In this document: positions 33,940-41,048 of the stretch, in pieces
Layout of the letters: each line of letters starts with the position of its first letter
How positions within the stretch are numbered: the first letter of the stretch is position 1
Notes under the pieces: generated by a model
What the model was told of the DNA's origin: nothing
Database searches by the model: none
Seen by the model: the letters and a program-made list of their open reading frames with translations, nothing else
DNA from: Flammeovirga aprica JL-4
Lineage (GTDB): Bacteria > Bacteroidota > Bacteroidia > Cytophagales > Flammeovirgaceae
NCBI RefSeq assembly: GCF_012844305.1
Contig: NZ_JABANE010000080.1
Span: 1-41,048, forward strand
Length of the DNA stretch: 41,048 nt
Reading direction: 5' to 3'
Position numbers and translations under genes: made by a program

Positions 33940-35115
33940 TTGGAAAAACATCGTGCCTTATATTGTGCTTTTGACTTGTTCCCCACAAGTAAAGGAGCCG
34001 CCACACATATCACTCATTTCGCCAATGCACTATTCGATTTTTTTGGTGGAGGAATGCTGTACACTTTAGGAAATCAAGAATATTTGAGCGAAGAGTGGGA
34101 AGGGAATGTGCAACTGAAAAGAATGCAACAGCAAATCCCTAATTTCTGGGAGCGTACTCAATATTATGGGAAGTTACTTTATCAAGAAATACAGTCTATG
34201 CCTGAGCTTGAGGTGGTGCATTATAGGGATATTTGGTCTGCACAAGCTGTTTTAAAAGGAGAGAAAAGGTATAAGACCGTTTTTGAGGTGAATAGTTTTC
34301 CTTCTATTGAATTGCCCTACCGCTATCCTTTGCTTTCAAAGGCATCAATTGATAAAATTAGAAAAATAGAAAAGTACTGTCTTGAGGAAAGTGATATGAT
34401 TGTGGTTCCCTCTTTACTGATACAAGAGCGTATACTTCAGAATTATGGCATTGAAAAAGCAAAAATAATTGTAATACCTAATGGTGCCAATGTGAATGAG
34501 GCAGACTATCCAAAGATAATTGATGAAGATTATATCATTTATTTTGGAGCCGTTCAAAAATGGCAGGGGGTTGATATTCTGATCAAAAGTATGCCTTACC
34601 TCTTAAAAATGAAGCCTGATTTGAAGTTGGTGATTTGCAGTTCTACAAGACCTAAAGAAGCAAAACTATTGCATAAGGTCGTAAGCCGTCTTGGTCTAGA
34701 GGAAAATATCCAATGGTTTTATCAACAAAGCAAGGAAGATTTGTCACAGTTATTACAGCATGCTATGATATCCGTGGCTCCATTAAAAGAAGATGCTAGA
34801 AATATAGAACAAGGGTGTTCACCACTGAAAATACTGGAATCCATGGCTCATCAAGTACCTGTAATAGCATCTAATTTGCAGGTGACAAGAGAGATCATTC
34901 AGCATGATCACGATGGTATTTTATTGCAGTCAGAACGCCCCAATGAATTAGGGAGAAGTATTTATCTGTTACTCTCAGATCCTGCAAAAAGAAAGGAATT
35001 GGCTAAAAATGCTTATCAAAAAATTCAGTCTCAGTATTTATGGGAACTACAAATACAAAAACTCCAAAATGTCTATCATGAACTAATTGAAGAAGAAACA
35101 ATATGCAAACAATAA
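33940..35115 (+). CDS. Glycosyltransferase, GT4-like (GT-B fold)
   Basis: A 391-residue cytoplasmic sugar transferase. The N-terminal half has the GT-B start with a Gly-rich loop (FDLFPTSKGAATHITHFANAL). The C-terminal half shows VIPNGANV, IIYFGAVQKWQGVDILI and the donor-site segment GCSPLKILESMAHQVPVIAS, where the usual first Glu of the E-x7-E motif is a Gly, as in some GT4 members. The start is TTG at 33940: upstream ATG codons are out of frame or run into TAA, and the next in-frame ATG (residue 39) would remove the Gly-rich loop. Its end overlaps the next gene by 13 bases, so they are translationally linked. The acceptor is unknown; an envelope polysaccharide or glycolipid is likely. Confidence 0.85.
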   Translation: MEKHRALYCAFDLFPTSKGAATHITHFANALFDFFGGGMLYTLGNQEYLSEEWEGNVQLKRMQQQIPNFWERTQYYGKLLYQEIQSMPELEVVHYRDIWSAQAVLKGEKRYKTVFEVNSFPSIELPYRYPLLSKASIDKIRKIEKYCLEESDMIVVPSLLIQERILQNYGIEKAKIIVIPNGANVNEADYPKIIDEDYIIYFGAVQKWQGVDILIKSMPYLLKMKPDLKLVICSSTRPKEAKLLHKVVSRLGLEENIQWFYQQSKEDLSQLLQHAMISVAPLKEDARNIEQGCSPLKILESMAHQVPVIASNLQVTREIIQHDHDGILLQSERPNELGRSIYLLLSDPAKRKELAKNAYQKIQSQYLWELQIQKLQNVYHELIEEETICKQ

Positions 35116-36086
35116 CGAAGTACCCTCTGAGTATATCCTACAGAAGGGCAAAAGAAAAATACGGAAGCCATAGTGTTTTTAAAAGCAAACTTACGAACGC
35201 TGATCATGAATTTCTGAACAGCAATAAACTACAAGGCAACTTTACATTAAAGCAGATTTATAATATTCTTTATAAGACATCACTGTATAATTCACTGCGT
35301 AAAGGTTTAAGAGAAGAACTCTCGCTGAAGGTAGCAATTACTCTTTTTTCCCTCTTTATGATTGGTATAATTACAATGATGACGAGTTATACCAAATTAG
35401 GAATAGGGATTTTTGCTTTACTTTTTGTGAGTGCAATCATCTCTATAGGTATTGTTACGAGTATTACGGAATACTCTAAATTTCAATTAGAAAATGAAAT
35501 CGCCTTAAAAGGGATTATCTATGCTTTAATGAAAGATTTCGGACCTAAGCAGAAGGTGTATATTAATTTGAACTTTAATGAAATAGAACAAAGCAAAGTG
35601 AATTTGCTGAAAAAATACCAAGCTGGAGCTAAAAAAATTAAAGTCTATAATAAACATCTTTTTACGCTGAAGTTAAATGTTGGAGAGCATATGAAACTAC
35701 AGCTTGAAGATCAGTTTTTCTTAAAAGTCCAAAATTGGAAAACCACTAATAGAAGGGCTGGAAGGGTAAAAACAAAGTATAAGTCTAAGGAAAAAGGTGT
35801 TCATAAATTATATTACAAGGTACTTTTAGATAGTCGACACTATACTATTGCTGATAATGAAAATAGACTTCACTTTAATCAAATGTATATCGAAAGACAT
35901 CAGACTTTTGAAAATAAGGTATTTGAACTAAAAGAAGGAATGTGGGAACATAAAAGCAAATTTAAAATAAGAGAAGTGGAGGAATCCGATATTAATGAAT
36001 TATTGGATGAAGTATTGGAGCATTTACAACAACCATTTTTACAGATCAAAACGAAAGAATCATGGCAACTTGCGAACAAAAAATAG
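35103..36086 (+). CDS. Two-helix membrane protein, module copy 1
   Basis: A 327-residue protein that I do not recognise. Residues 1-70 are polar (YPLSISYRRAKEKYGSHSVF, KLQGNFTLKQIYNILYKTSL). Two hydrophobic helices lie at about 75-94 and 98-121. A long basic domain follows with conserved GIIYALMKDFGPKQKV (137-152) and KTKYKSKEKGVHKLYYKVLL, ending HLQQPFLQIK. Both termini probably face the cytoplasm. It is about 35-40 percent identical by eye to the protein at 36536 along its whole length. It overlaps the glycosyltransferase gene upstream by 13 bases and the zinc-protein gene downstream by 25 bases, so the three are co-expressed. A role in envelope polysaccharide assembly is suggested by context only. 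Confidence 0.72.
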   Translation: MQTITKYPLSISYRRAKEKYGSHSVFKSKLTNADHEFLNSNKLQGNFTLKQIYNILYKTSLYNSLRKGLREELSLKVAITLFSLFMIGIITMMTSYTKLGIGIFALLFVSAIISIGIVTSITEYSKFQLENEIALKGIIYALMKDFGPKQKVYINLNFNEIEQSKVNLLKKYQAGAKKIKVYNKHLFTLKLNVGEHMKLQLEDQFFLKVQNWKTTNRRAGRVKTKYKSKEKGVHKLYYKVLLDSRHYTIADNENRLHFNQMYIERHQTFENKVFELKEGMWEHKSKFKIREVEESDINELLDEVLEHLQQPFLQIKTKESWQLANKK

Positions 36087-36415
36087 GAATTTTCACTTTA
36101 AAACAATGTAATAAGGAAGGAGAGTATCATTGTGATGAATGTGGTAAATATTTTTGTGATACACATTTTACAAATTTAGGTGTTTGTAGATCTTGTTATT
36201 CTCAAAGGCAAAATAGTTCACAGTTGATGGAAAGTGATGGATGGTATTGGGCGACGGCTAGAAGAAGACACAGATATGATGCAGGTGATTTGGAGTTGCT
36301 GACTTATTCTGAGCTGATGCTGGATGAGGTAGAAATGATGAGAGATGAATTTGATCAGGATGGAATGGATGCCGATGAGTTTGACGAAGGAGATGTTTCT
36401 TATTTTGATAGTTAA
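36062..36415 (+). CDS. Small cross-brace zinc protein, module copy 1
   Basis: A 117-residue protein. Cys4, Cys16, Cys24, Cys27, Cys32, His35, Cys42 and Cys45 give C-x11-C-x7-C-x2-C-x4-C-x2-H-x6-C-x2-C, a spacing like the cross-brace B-box/AN1 type that binds two zinc ions. The second half is acidic and helical (LELLTYSELMLDEVEMM) and ends EFDEGDVSYFDS, a tail shared exactly with the paralog at 37429. There is no signal peptide, so it is cytoplasmic. It overlaps the membrane-protein gene by 25 bases, so the two products are probably made in step and may bind each other. The family is not recognised; protein-protein binding is more likely than DNA binding. Confidence 0.75.
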   Translation: MATCEQKIGIFTLKQCNKEGEYHCDECGKYFCDTHFTNLGVCRSCYSQRQNSSQLMESDGWYWATARRRHRYDAGDLELLTYSELMLDEVEMMRDEFDQDGMDADEFDEGDVSYFDS

Positions 36416-36441
36416 GGGGAGAGAGTTAAGAATTAAGAATG

Positions 36442-36500
36442 AAGAGTTAAGAAAAGTGGATCGTGTTGTGGTCTTTTACGATCTAATTTTCTTAACTCTT
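36442..36500. repeat. Hairpin repeat element, copy H6 (short form)
   Basis: AAGAGTTAAGAAAA (36442-36455) pairs perfectly with TTTTCTTAACTCTT (36487-36500), and inside that GATC (36459) pairs with GATC (36480). GTGTTGTGGTC, shared with the other copies, lies next to the loop. The central palindromes are missing. It lies between the two copies of the membrane/zinc module, 27 bases after the first zinc-protein gene. Confidence 0.75.
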
Positions 36501-36535
36501 ATTTCAATTTTAAATGTAAGAATAAATTGAAGCCA

Positions 36536-37426
36536 ATGCAGAAAATGATACAATATCCTTTAAGAATAACGTATGCTGAAGCAAAAGGAGAATATGGTGA
36601 TCACAATACATTTAAGGGGACTTTGACCTCAAATGAACTCCAATTTATTGAGGATAGAAAAATAGAAGGAAGGTTTTCTTTGGGAGAACTCTATCACCTC
36701 ATTCATAAGTCATCTTTGTATTATACCCTGATCAAAGGTAAAAGAGATCATATTAATGGATATGGAATATTTGGATCATTGGCTTTAGCTGCTGCAGCAT
36801 TTTTAGCTTATGTAAAAGAGGTGGATTGGCTGCTTATTGTCTTAATTGTCGCTTTAATAGGAAGCATCATATTAACGATTCAATTAAGGAAAAGAACAAA
36901 ATATGAACCTTTTGAAATGAATAATGATGAGGTGTTGAAAGGTCTTATTTATGTTTTAATACAAGATTTTGGCCCTAAACTAAAAGTAAATTTAAGTATG
37001 GACTGTACACCTCTTGAGGTAAAAGACAAGATAGTTGATAAGTTTAGAAGACGAGGTCGAAATTTTGTGATTTACAAAAAAGAATATTTAAGATTGAAAT
37101 TCAGTCTTGGTAATAGTGTGAAAGTAATTTTACAGGATGATTACTTTTGCAGAAAACAAAGTTGGACAAAAAGAAGTAGATCTGGAAAAACGAAACATAA
37201 ATCCAAGGAAAACCAATTCAATAAAGTTGCTTATAATATCCTTTTTGACAGCCAAAAATACGAACCTAAACCTAATGTAGAAGAGAACGGAATGAGCTTA
37301 GAAGCTGGAATGTGGGTGTTTAAAGGTAAATTCAAAACAGACAATGGGAGGCATAAGACAAGTCATTTATTAAATGAGCAGTTAAAGCATTTACAGCAAC
37401 CATTTTTACAAATGAAAAGGAAATAA
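36536..37426 (+). CDS. Two-helix membrane protein, module copy 2
   Basis: A 296-residue paralog of the protein at 35103, colinear with it: YPLRITYAEAKGEYGDHNTF at the start, SLGELYHLIHKSSLYYTLIK, helices at about 75-93 and 97-117, then LKGLIYVLIQDFGPKLKV, KTKHKSKENQFNKVAYNILF and the end HLQQPFLQMK. It is about 30 residues shorter, mainly through a loss near residue 255. The frame opens with TTG at 36527, but ATG at 36536 aligns with the start of the paralog and is used. The zinc-protein gene follows after 2 bases. No known family. Confidence 0.72.
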   Translation: MQKMIQYPLRITYAEAKGEYGDHNTFKGTLTSNELQFIEDRKIEGRFSLGELYHLIHKSSLYYTLIKGKRDHINGYGIFGSLALAAAAFLAYVKEVDWLLIVLIVALIGSIILTIQLRKRTKYEPFEMNNDEVLKGLIYVLIQDFGPKLKVNLSMDCTPLEVKDKIVDKFRRRGRNFVIYKKEYLRLKFSLGNSVKVILQDDYFCRKQSWTKRSRSGKTKHKSKENQFNKVAYNILFDSQKYEPKPNVEENGMSLEAGMWVFKGKFKTDNGRHKTSHLLNEQLKHLQQPFLQMKRK

Positions 37427-37428
37427 CA

Positions 37429-37779
37429 ATGGGAAATTGTGAACAAAAAATTGGGATTTTCACCCTGAAAAGATGTGAAAATAGGGCAGAACATCAATGC
37501 GGGGATTGTAATAAATATTTTTGTGCTACTCATTTTACTGAACATGGATTTTGTAAATCTTGCTACAGTAAGAGACAAGATGATGGAGAACTGTATGACG
37601 ATGACAGCTGGTATTGGTTTGTGCACAGGAGAAGAGAATATGAGGCAGAAGACCTAGAATTGTTGATGTACTCTGAGATGATGCTCGATGAGATAGATCT
37701 TATGAAGGAAGAGTTCGAAGAGCAGGGAATAGATGCATATGAATTTGATGAAGGGGACGTTTCTTATTTTGATAGTTAA
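37429..37779 (+). CDS. Small cross-brace zinc protein, module copy 2
   Basis: A 116-residue paralog of the protein at 36062. All eight putative ligands keep their positions (Cys4, 16, 24, 27, 32, His35, Cys42, 45). The linker retains DxxxWYW and the acidic helix LELLMYSEMMLDEIDLM, and the last twelve residues EFDEGDVSYFDS are identical to copy 1, while overall identity is about 60 percent by eye. It starts 2 bases after the membrane-protein stop. The invariant tail suggests a short binding motif for a partner. Confidence 0.76.
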   Translation: MGNCEQKIGIFTLKRCENRAEHQCGDCNKYFCATHFTEHGFCKSCYSKRQDDGELYDDDSWYWFVHRRREYEAEDLELLMYSEMMLDEIDLMKEEFEEQGIDAYEFDEGDVSYFDS

Positions 37780-37796
37780 GAGGAGAGTTAAGAATG

Positions 37797-37931
37797 AAGA
37801 ATGAAGAGTTAAGAAAAGTGGACCGTGTTGTGGTCTGTAAAGTGATTCAATGGATGTATTAATATGAGTCTTGTAGGGATGTTGCATTGCAACGTCCACT
37901 GAACCACAAGAAGAACCATTATTCTTAACTC
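37797..37931. repeat. Hairpin repeat element, copy H7
   Basis: The left arm GAGTTAAGAAAAGTGGACCG (37806-37825) with TGTTGTGGTC pairs with the right arm GAACCACAAGAAGAACCATT (37901-37920) plus ATTCTTAACTC. One core palindrome, GTAGGGATGTTGCATTGCAA, starts at 37873. It fills the gap between the second zinc-protein gene and the next glycosyltransferase gene. Confidence 0.72.
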
Positions 37932-37973
37932 AAAAAGTCAGAAAGTGGGAAAAGTAAAACAAGAATAAGATTA

Positions 37974-39074
37974 ATGAAAAAAATACTTTGGCTTACAGAA
38001 AACTATCCACCACAGCAAGGAGGAATGTCTGAGTCATGTGATCGAATTATCGAAGGGTTGAAATCAAAGGGTTTTTACATTCATGTAGTACATTTTTATA
38101 GAAAGGGGAAGCCCTTTAAAACGTTGACAAAACAGAATGGGACCTATACTTATATTCCAGTGACCCATTCAAAAGCTCACACGCTTCATCTTACAGCCAC
38201 TTATTTAGAAAATAATTTTGAGGGTGAGGCTGACCTGATTATGGGGTGGGGCGGTAATATTGTGAAAGAAGGGATTTATGTTATTCATAAATTATTAGGT
38301 GTGCCATACTATTTTTGTTTTAGAGGAAATGATTTTGATGTTTCCTTATTCAATGCCAAAGACGTATTTAATTTAGAGCGGTTAATTAACAATGCTTCTG
38401 GAATATTTACCAATAGCAATGATAAAATACAGCGCATGCAGAGGGTGTTTGATTACACAAAAGCGTATTTTACACCTAACAGCATTGATCTAAATTTCTG
38501 GAGAAAAACACCTCAAGAAGTACAGCAGGCAATGGATTTTAGGAGTATGCATCAAGGTAAAATCATTATTGGCCTTTTTGGTTTTATAAAAGAGAAAAAG
38601 GGTTTTACATTTTTTCTGAATGCATTGAGACGTTCACTGGTTGCTGATCGTTTTCTTTTTCTTTTTACAGGAGAAATCACAGCTACAGAACAGACTTTAC
38701 TTGACGAGGTAGGAGTGAGTTATGAAGCACTGGAAAATGTAAGCCGTTATGAATTAATACCTTATTATTTGTATTGTGATTGGCTCACAATTCCTTCTTT
38801 TTATGAGGGCATGCCTAATGTTTTATTAGAGGCAGGAGGACTTGGTATTCCAGTTGTAACGAGTGCAGTAGATGGTATGAAAGATGTGATTACAGATGGT
38901 GAAAATGGGTTGCTTTTTGAGAATTTGAATGAAGAAGATTGTGCTTTAAAACTAAAACAAATCGCTAAAATGGATGAAGAAGAAAGGACGTTATTAGGGA
39001 CAAATCTTTACCAGGATATCAAAGAAAACTATACATTGGAAAATGAATTACAATCATTTGTAGAAATTCTTTAG
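37974..39074 (+). CDS. Glycosyltransferase family 4 protein
   Basis: A 366-residue cytoplasmic sugar transferase of GT-B fold. The N-terminus MKKILWLTENYPPQQGGMSE is the usual acceptor-side Gly loop. FCFRGNDFDVSLF, TPNSIDLNFW and GLFGFIKEKKGFTFFLNAL mark the domain junction. The donor site has the full E-x7-E motif in EGMPNVLLEAGGLGIPVVTS, followed by DGENGLLF. The length is standard. The next gene starts 2 bases after the stop, so they are co-transcribed. The sugar and acceptor are unknown; the locus points to envelope polysaccharide or glycolipid synthesis. Confidence 0.92.
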   Translation: MKKILWLTENYPPQQGGMSESCDRIIEGLKSKGFYIHVVHFYRKGKPFKTLTKQNGTYTYIPVTHSKAHTLHLTATYLENNFEGEADLIMGWGGNIVKEGIYVIHKLLGVPYYFCFRGNDFDVSLFNAKDVFNLERLINNASGIFTNSNDKIQRMQRVFDYTKAYFTPNSIDLNFWRKTPQEVQQAMDFRSMHQGKIIIGLFGFIKEKKGFTFFLNALRRSLVADRFLFLFTGEITATEQTLLDEVGVSYEALENVSRYELIPYYLYCDWLTIPSFYEGMPNVLLEAGGLGIPVVTSAVDGMKDVITDGENGLLFENLNEEDCALKLKQIAKMDEEERTLLGTNLYQDIKENYTLENELQSFVEIL

Positions 39075-39076
39075 TT

Positions 39077-39925
39077 ATGAAACTGTTTTATGTATTAGGA
39101 GGTGGTTTGGGGCATCTTACCCGTGTGAAAAGACTGATAAGTACGTTAGGAATAGAAAGTGACTTTCTTATTTTTTCAACTGCTTGGGCTACTAAAGTAT
39201 TTCCTTCCGATCAATGTATTATCATAGATACAGAAGTGGTAAATGATAAGGGAAAATTGTTTGACTACTTATTGCATCAGCTAATAAAACACGCTGTCAC
39301 TGATCTTTACATTGATACTTTTCCACTTGGTTTATTTAAAGAAATTGATTTCAATCTTATTCCAAAACAGTGCCGAACACATTATATAGCACGCTATCTG
39401 AAATGGAACACATACATTCAAAAATCATCATTTCAAAATGTAAAATTTGATACTTCGTACATTATAGATTTTATGAATCAAGAGCAATTCCGTTTTATAA
39501 AATCTAATTCTAACACTGTACATCATTATCAGTTAAAACCTTCTAAAGTAAAGGCAGGTCAACAAAATCAAGAACAAAAATATTATCTCATCAATCATTC
39601 CGGGTCCCAAGAAGAGGTGCTCCAACTCCTTGAATTATTGAAAAAACACCCTGGTTATAAGCAATCCAATCTTCCTATTTTGATCAATTCCCCAAAGGAT
39701 TTTTCGGGAGTAATTGCAGATAATGTTGAAATGATCCATCAATACCCTGCTCACTCATTATTTGACCAAGCGAAATTAATAGTGACAGGCTGTGGGTATA
39801 ATAGTATGATAGAGACACTTCCTTTTTTCGAAAAACATATTTTTACACCCTTTGAACGAAAATTTGATAATCAATTTGAAAGGGCAAAGAGAAGAAATGA
39901 TTTTGTATTAAGTAATACAAGATAG
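39077..39925 (+). CDS. MurG/GT28-like glycosyltransferase
   Basis: A 282-residue protein of GT-B type. The N-terminus has the Gly-rich loop YVLGGGLGHLTRVKRL; the C-terminus has the nucleotide-sugar site TGCGYNSMIETLPF followed by TPFERKFDNQFERAKRR. This is the layout of GT28 (MurG-like) enzymes and their small Bacteroidota relatives. It is shorter than MurG, with a compact first domain, and ends soon after the final helix; no frameshift is visible. It follows the GT4 gene by 2 bases and is the last gene of the cluster. An IS element starts about 110 bases downstream. Confidence 0.78.
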   Translation: MKLFYVLGGGLGHLTRVKRLISTLGIESDFLIFSTAWATKVFPSDQCIIIDTEVVNDKGKLFDYLLHQLIKHAVTDLYIDTFPLGLFKEIDFNLIPKQCRTHYIARYLKWNTYIQKSSFQNVKFDTSYIIDFMNQEQFRFIKSNSNTVHHYQLKPSKVKAGQQNQEQKYYLINHSGSQEEVLQLLELLKKHPGYKQSNLPILINSPKDFSGVIADNVEMIHQYPAHSLFDQAKLIVTGCGYNSMIETLPFFEKHIFTPFERKFDNQFERAKRRNDFVLSNTR

Positions 39926-39985
39926 AGATTGTTAGTAATGTGCTTCGCTGTTTTTATTCTTCTATTTTTCTTTGTTACTTTCGCC

Positions 39986-40008
39986 TAAGTACTAGGACAA
40001 AAGTAAAC
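39986..40008 (-). repeat. Repeat-element end next to the IS
   Basis: Read on the minus strand this is GTTTACTTTTG followed by TCCTAGTACTTA, the same end found at 33895 and, with changes, at 409, 21990, 23707, 25423 and 31861. It lies between the last glycosyltransferase gene and the IS3-like element. It may mark an older repeat element into which, or beside which, the IS inserted. Confidence 0.5.
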
Positions 40009-40101
40009 GAGTGTTTCGTGCACCATAGTTAAAATGGAATAGCTACATTTACCCGGAGAGTAAGTTAAGCCCCTTTAATCAAAAAAAAGTATTTTTGCAT
40101 T

Positions 40102-40407
40102 ATGGGAAAACGACGTACAAGAAAAAGCTACGACAAAGAATTCAAATTGATGATAGTTAACTTAGTTCAAAGTGGTAGACCAGCAAAGACAGTTGCTGAA
40201 GAGAACAACCTAGATGATCATATGATTAGAAGATGGGTACGTGAATATGATAAATATGAGCGTAATTCTTTTCAGGGCAATGGAAATGTTGTACAAACAC
40301 CAGAAGAAGCTAGAATAGCAGAGTTGGAAAAGGAGCTTCAAAAGGTAAAAACAGAACGTGATATATTAAAAAAGGCCATAGGCATATTCTCCAAGAGCGA
40401 CAGTTAA
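40102..40407 (+). CDS. IS3-family transposase OrfA
   Basis: A 101-residue protein with the IS3 OrfA helix-turn-helix (RKSYDKEFKLMIVNLVQSGR, then AKTVAEENNLDDHMIRRWVR) and a C-terminal leucine-zipper helix (ARIAELEKELQKVKTERDIL) ending KKAIGIFSKSDS. It binds the IS ends and, when ribosomes shift frame near its end, becomes the N-terminal part of the OrfAB transposase. It is intact. Confidence 0.93.
   Translation: MGKRRTRKSYDKEFKLMIVNLVQSGRPAKTVAEENNLDDHMIRRWVREYDKYERNSFQGNGNVVQTPEEARIAELEKELQKVKTERDILKKAIGIFSKSDS
40368..40374 (+). promoter_or_regulatory. Programmed -1 ribosomal frameshift site
   Basis: The heptamer A AAA AAG is in the right phase of orfA (TTA AAA AAG) and is the standard IS3-family slippery site. 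A -1 shift here enters the orfB frame directly (KKGHRHILQERQLTYKF). The orfB frame is open from 40362. Confidence 0.85.
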
Positions 40408-41048
40408 CCTATAAATTCATTAAAGAACATAGTCATGAGTTTTCTGTTGAGAGTATGTGTGAAGTTCTAGAAATAAGTAGTTCAGCCTATTACAGTTGGC
40501 GTCAGGAAAAAGTGTCGAAGCGTAAAATAGCTTTCGAGAGAGATACAAAGCATGTTTTAAAGGAATATCACCTTTCAAAAAAGAGGTATGGAAGCTATAA
40601 GATCACTTCCTCATTAAAAGAGAAAGGTATCCAGACCTCTCGTAATCGAGTAGCTAGAATAATGAAAAAAGAAAACATAAAAAGCTGCATTTGTAAAAGT
40701 TACAAACCTCAGACGACACAGTCCAACCATGGAAAGAAGGTAGCACCTAATATACTGAACCGTAATTTTAAAACAGATGCACCAGCAAAAGCATGGGTAT
40801 CAGACCTTACTTATATTCCAACAGACCAAGGTTGGTTATATTTAACAATGATCTTAGACCTATTTGACCATTCTATTGTAGGATGGTCAATGTCTGAAGA
40901 TATGACAGCAGAAAACACAGTTTTAAAGGCTTGGAAAATGGCTAAAATAAATCGTAAACCTGAAAAGGGTATGATCTTCCATTCTGATCAAGGGGTACAA
41001 TATATTGCAGAGAATTTTCAAAAAGATTTAAGAAAAAATCATGTTATC
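40374..41048 (+). CDS. IS3-family transposase OrfB (partial)
   Basis: 225 codons of the DDE integrase half, read in the -1 frame from the slippery site and cut by the window end. Seen are the HTH_21-like part (YGSYKITSSLKEKGIQTSRN), the first catalytic Asp in WVSDLTYIPTDQGWLYL and the second in FHSDQGVQY. The catalytic Glu and the C-terminus lie beyond the window. No stop or frameshift is seen in the visible part, so the element may be active. Confidence 0.93.

Larger units (their letters stand above)
40035..41048 (+). mobile_element. IS3-family insertion sequence (cut by window end)
   Basis: Two overlapping frames, orfA and orfB, joined by a -1 frameshift site, define an IS3-family element, probably of the IS150 group. 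The left end is placed at TGGAATAGCTACATTTACCC because IS3 ends begin with TG and orfA starts 67 bases later. This border is a guess, since the right inverted repeat lies outside the window. A box TATTTTTG (40090-40097) just before orfA fits TAnnTTTG and could give a nearly leaderless transcript. Confidence 0.85.

Noticed and set aside
36062..36415. Zinc protein considered as a DksA/TraR-type regulator
   Set aside because: The ligand spacing (C-x11-C-x7-C-x2-C-x4-C-x2-H-x6-C-x2-C) is cross-brace-like, whereas DksA has one four-Cys zinc site after a coiled coil.
40374..41048. orfB considered a broken transposase gene because it has no own ATG start in the track frame
   Set aside because: A standard A AAA AAG slippery site in the right phase joins it to orfA; only the window end truncates it.
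1..41048. tRNA and rRNA genes
   Set aside because: No cloverleaf with TTCGA-type loop and CCA-proximal stem, and no rRNA-like conserved blocks, were seen by eye; a program such as tRNAscan-SE was not run.

Overview
This window reads as chromosomal DNA of an AT-rich member of the Bacteroidota, most likely a marine, Cytophagales-type gliding bacterium (a Flammeovirga-like lineage is a guess). The grounds are a 3,248-residue secreted protein ending in a type IX secretion (T9SS) sorting domain, near-absence of Shine-Dalgarno sites, candidate promoters of the TAnnTTTG type, and typical Bacteroidota gene families. No rRNA, tRNA or CRISPR array was seen.

Layout. 1-2132: a possible transposase remnant, one copy of a ~160 bp MITE-like repeat, a small secreted protein gene (499-1404), then a gene-free stretch with a terminator-like hairpin. 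2133-13564: a giant T9SS surface protein built from Ig-like repeats, including three exact-length 795 bp units, followed by a subtilisin-like protease. 13565-16121: a repeat element, a strong terminator, an Rpn-type (PD-(D/E)XK) nuclease gene and ttcA. 16424-23529: a Crp/Fnr regulator and the glutamate synthase genes gltB and gltD, with an unusual self-complementary gltB leader. 23546-27121: a second copy of the MITE-like repeat, a second Rpn nuclease gene, then three minus-strand genes (DUF1877-like, outer-membrane barrel, coiled coil). 27447-30449: a small nuclease/defence-like island with Vsr endonuclease, a putative PD-(D/E)XK protein, an HNH nuclease and a SAM methyltransferase. 30469-33436: a porin-like protein and a BCCT transporter on the minus strand. 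33940-39925: a glycosyltransferase locus that encloses a tandemly duplicated two-gene module (two-helix membrane protein plus small cross-brace zinc protein) that I cannot assign to a known system. 39986-41048: the left part of an IS3-family element cut by the window end.

The most unusual content is (a) the duplicated membrane-protein/zinc-protein module between glycosyltransferase genes; (b) a family of long imperfect-palindrome elements, about eight copies in 41 kb and all intergenic, often next to a recurrent TAGTACTTA-type end; (c) the gltB leader with mutually exclusive stems; and (d) the nuclease island with a divergent gene pair whose start codons are one base apart. Functional statements rest on motif reading by eye; no database search was run.
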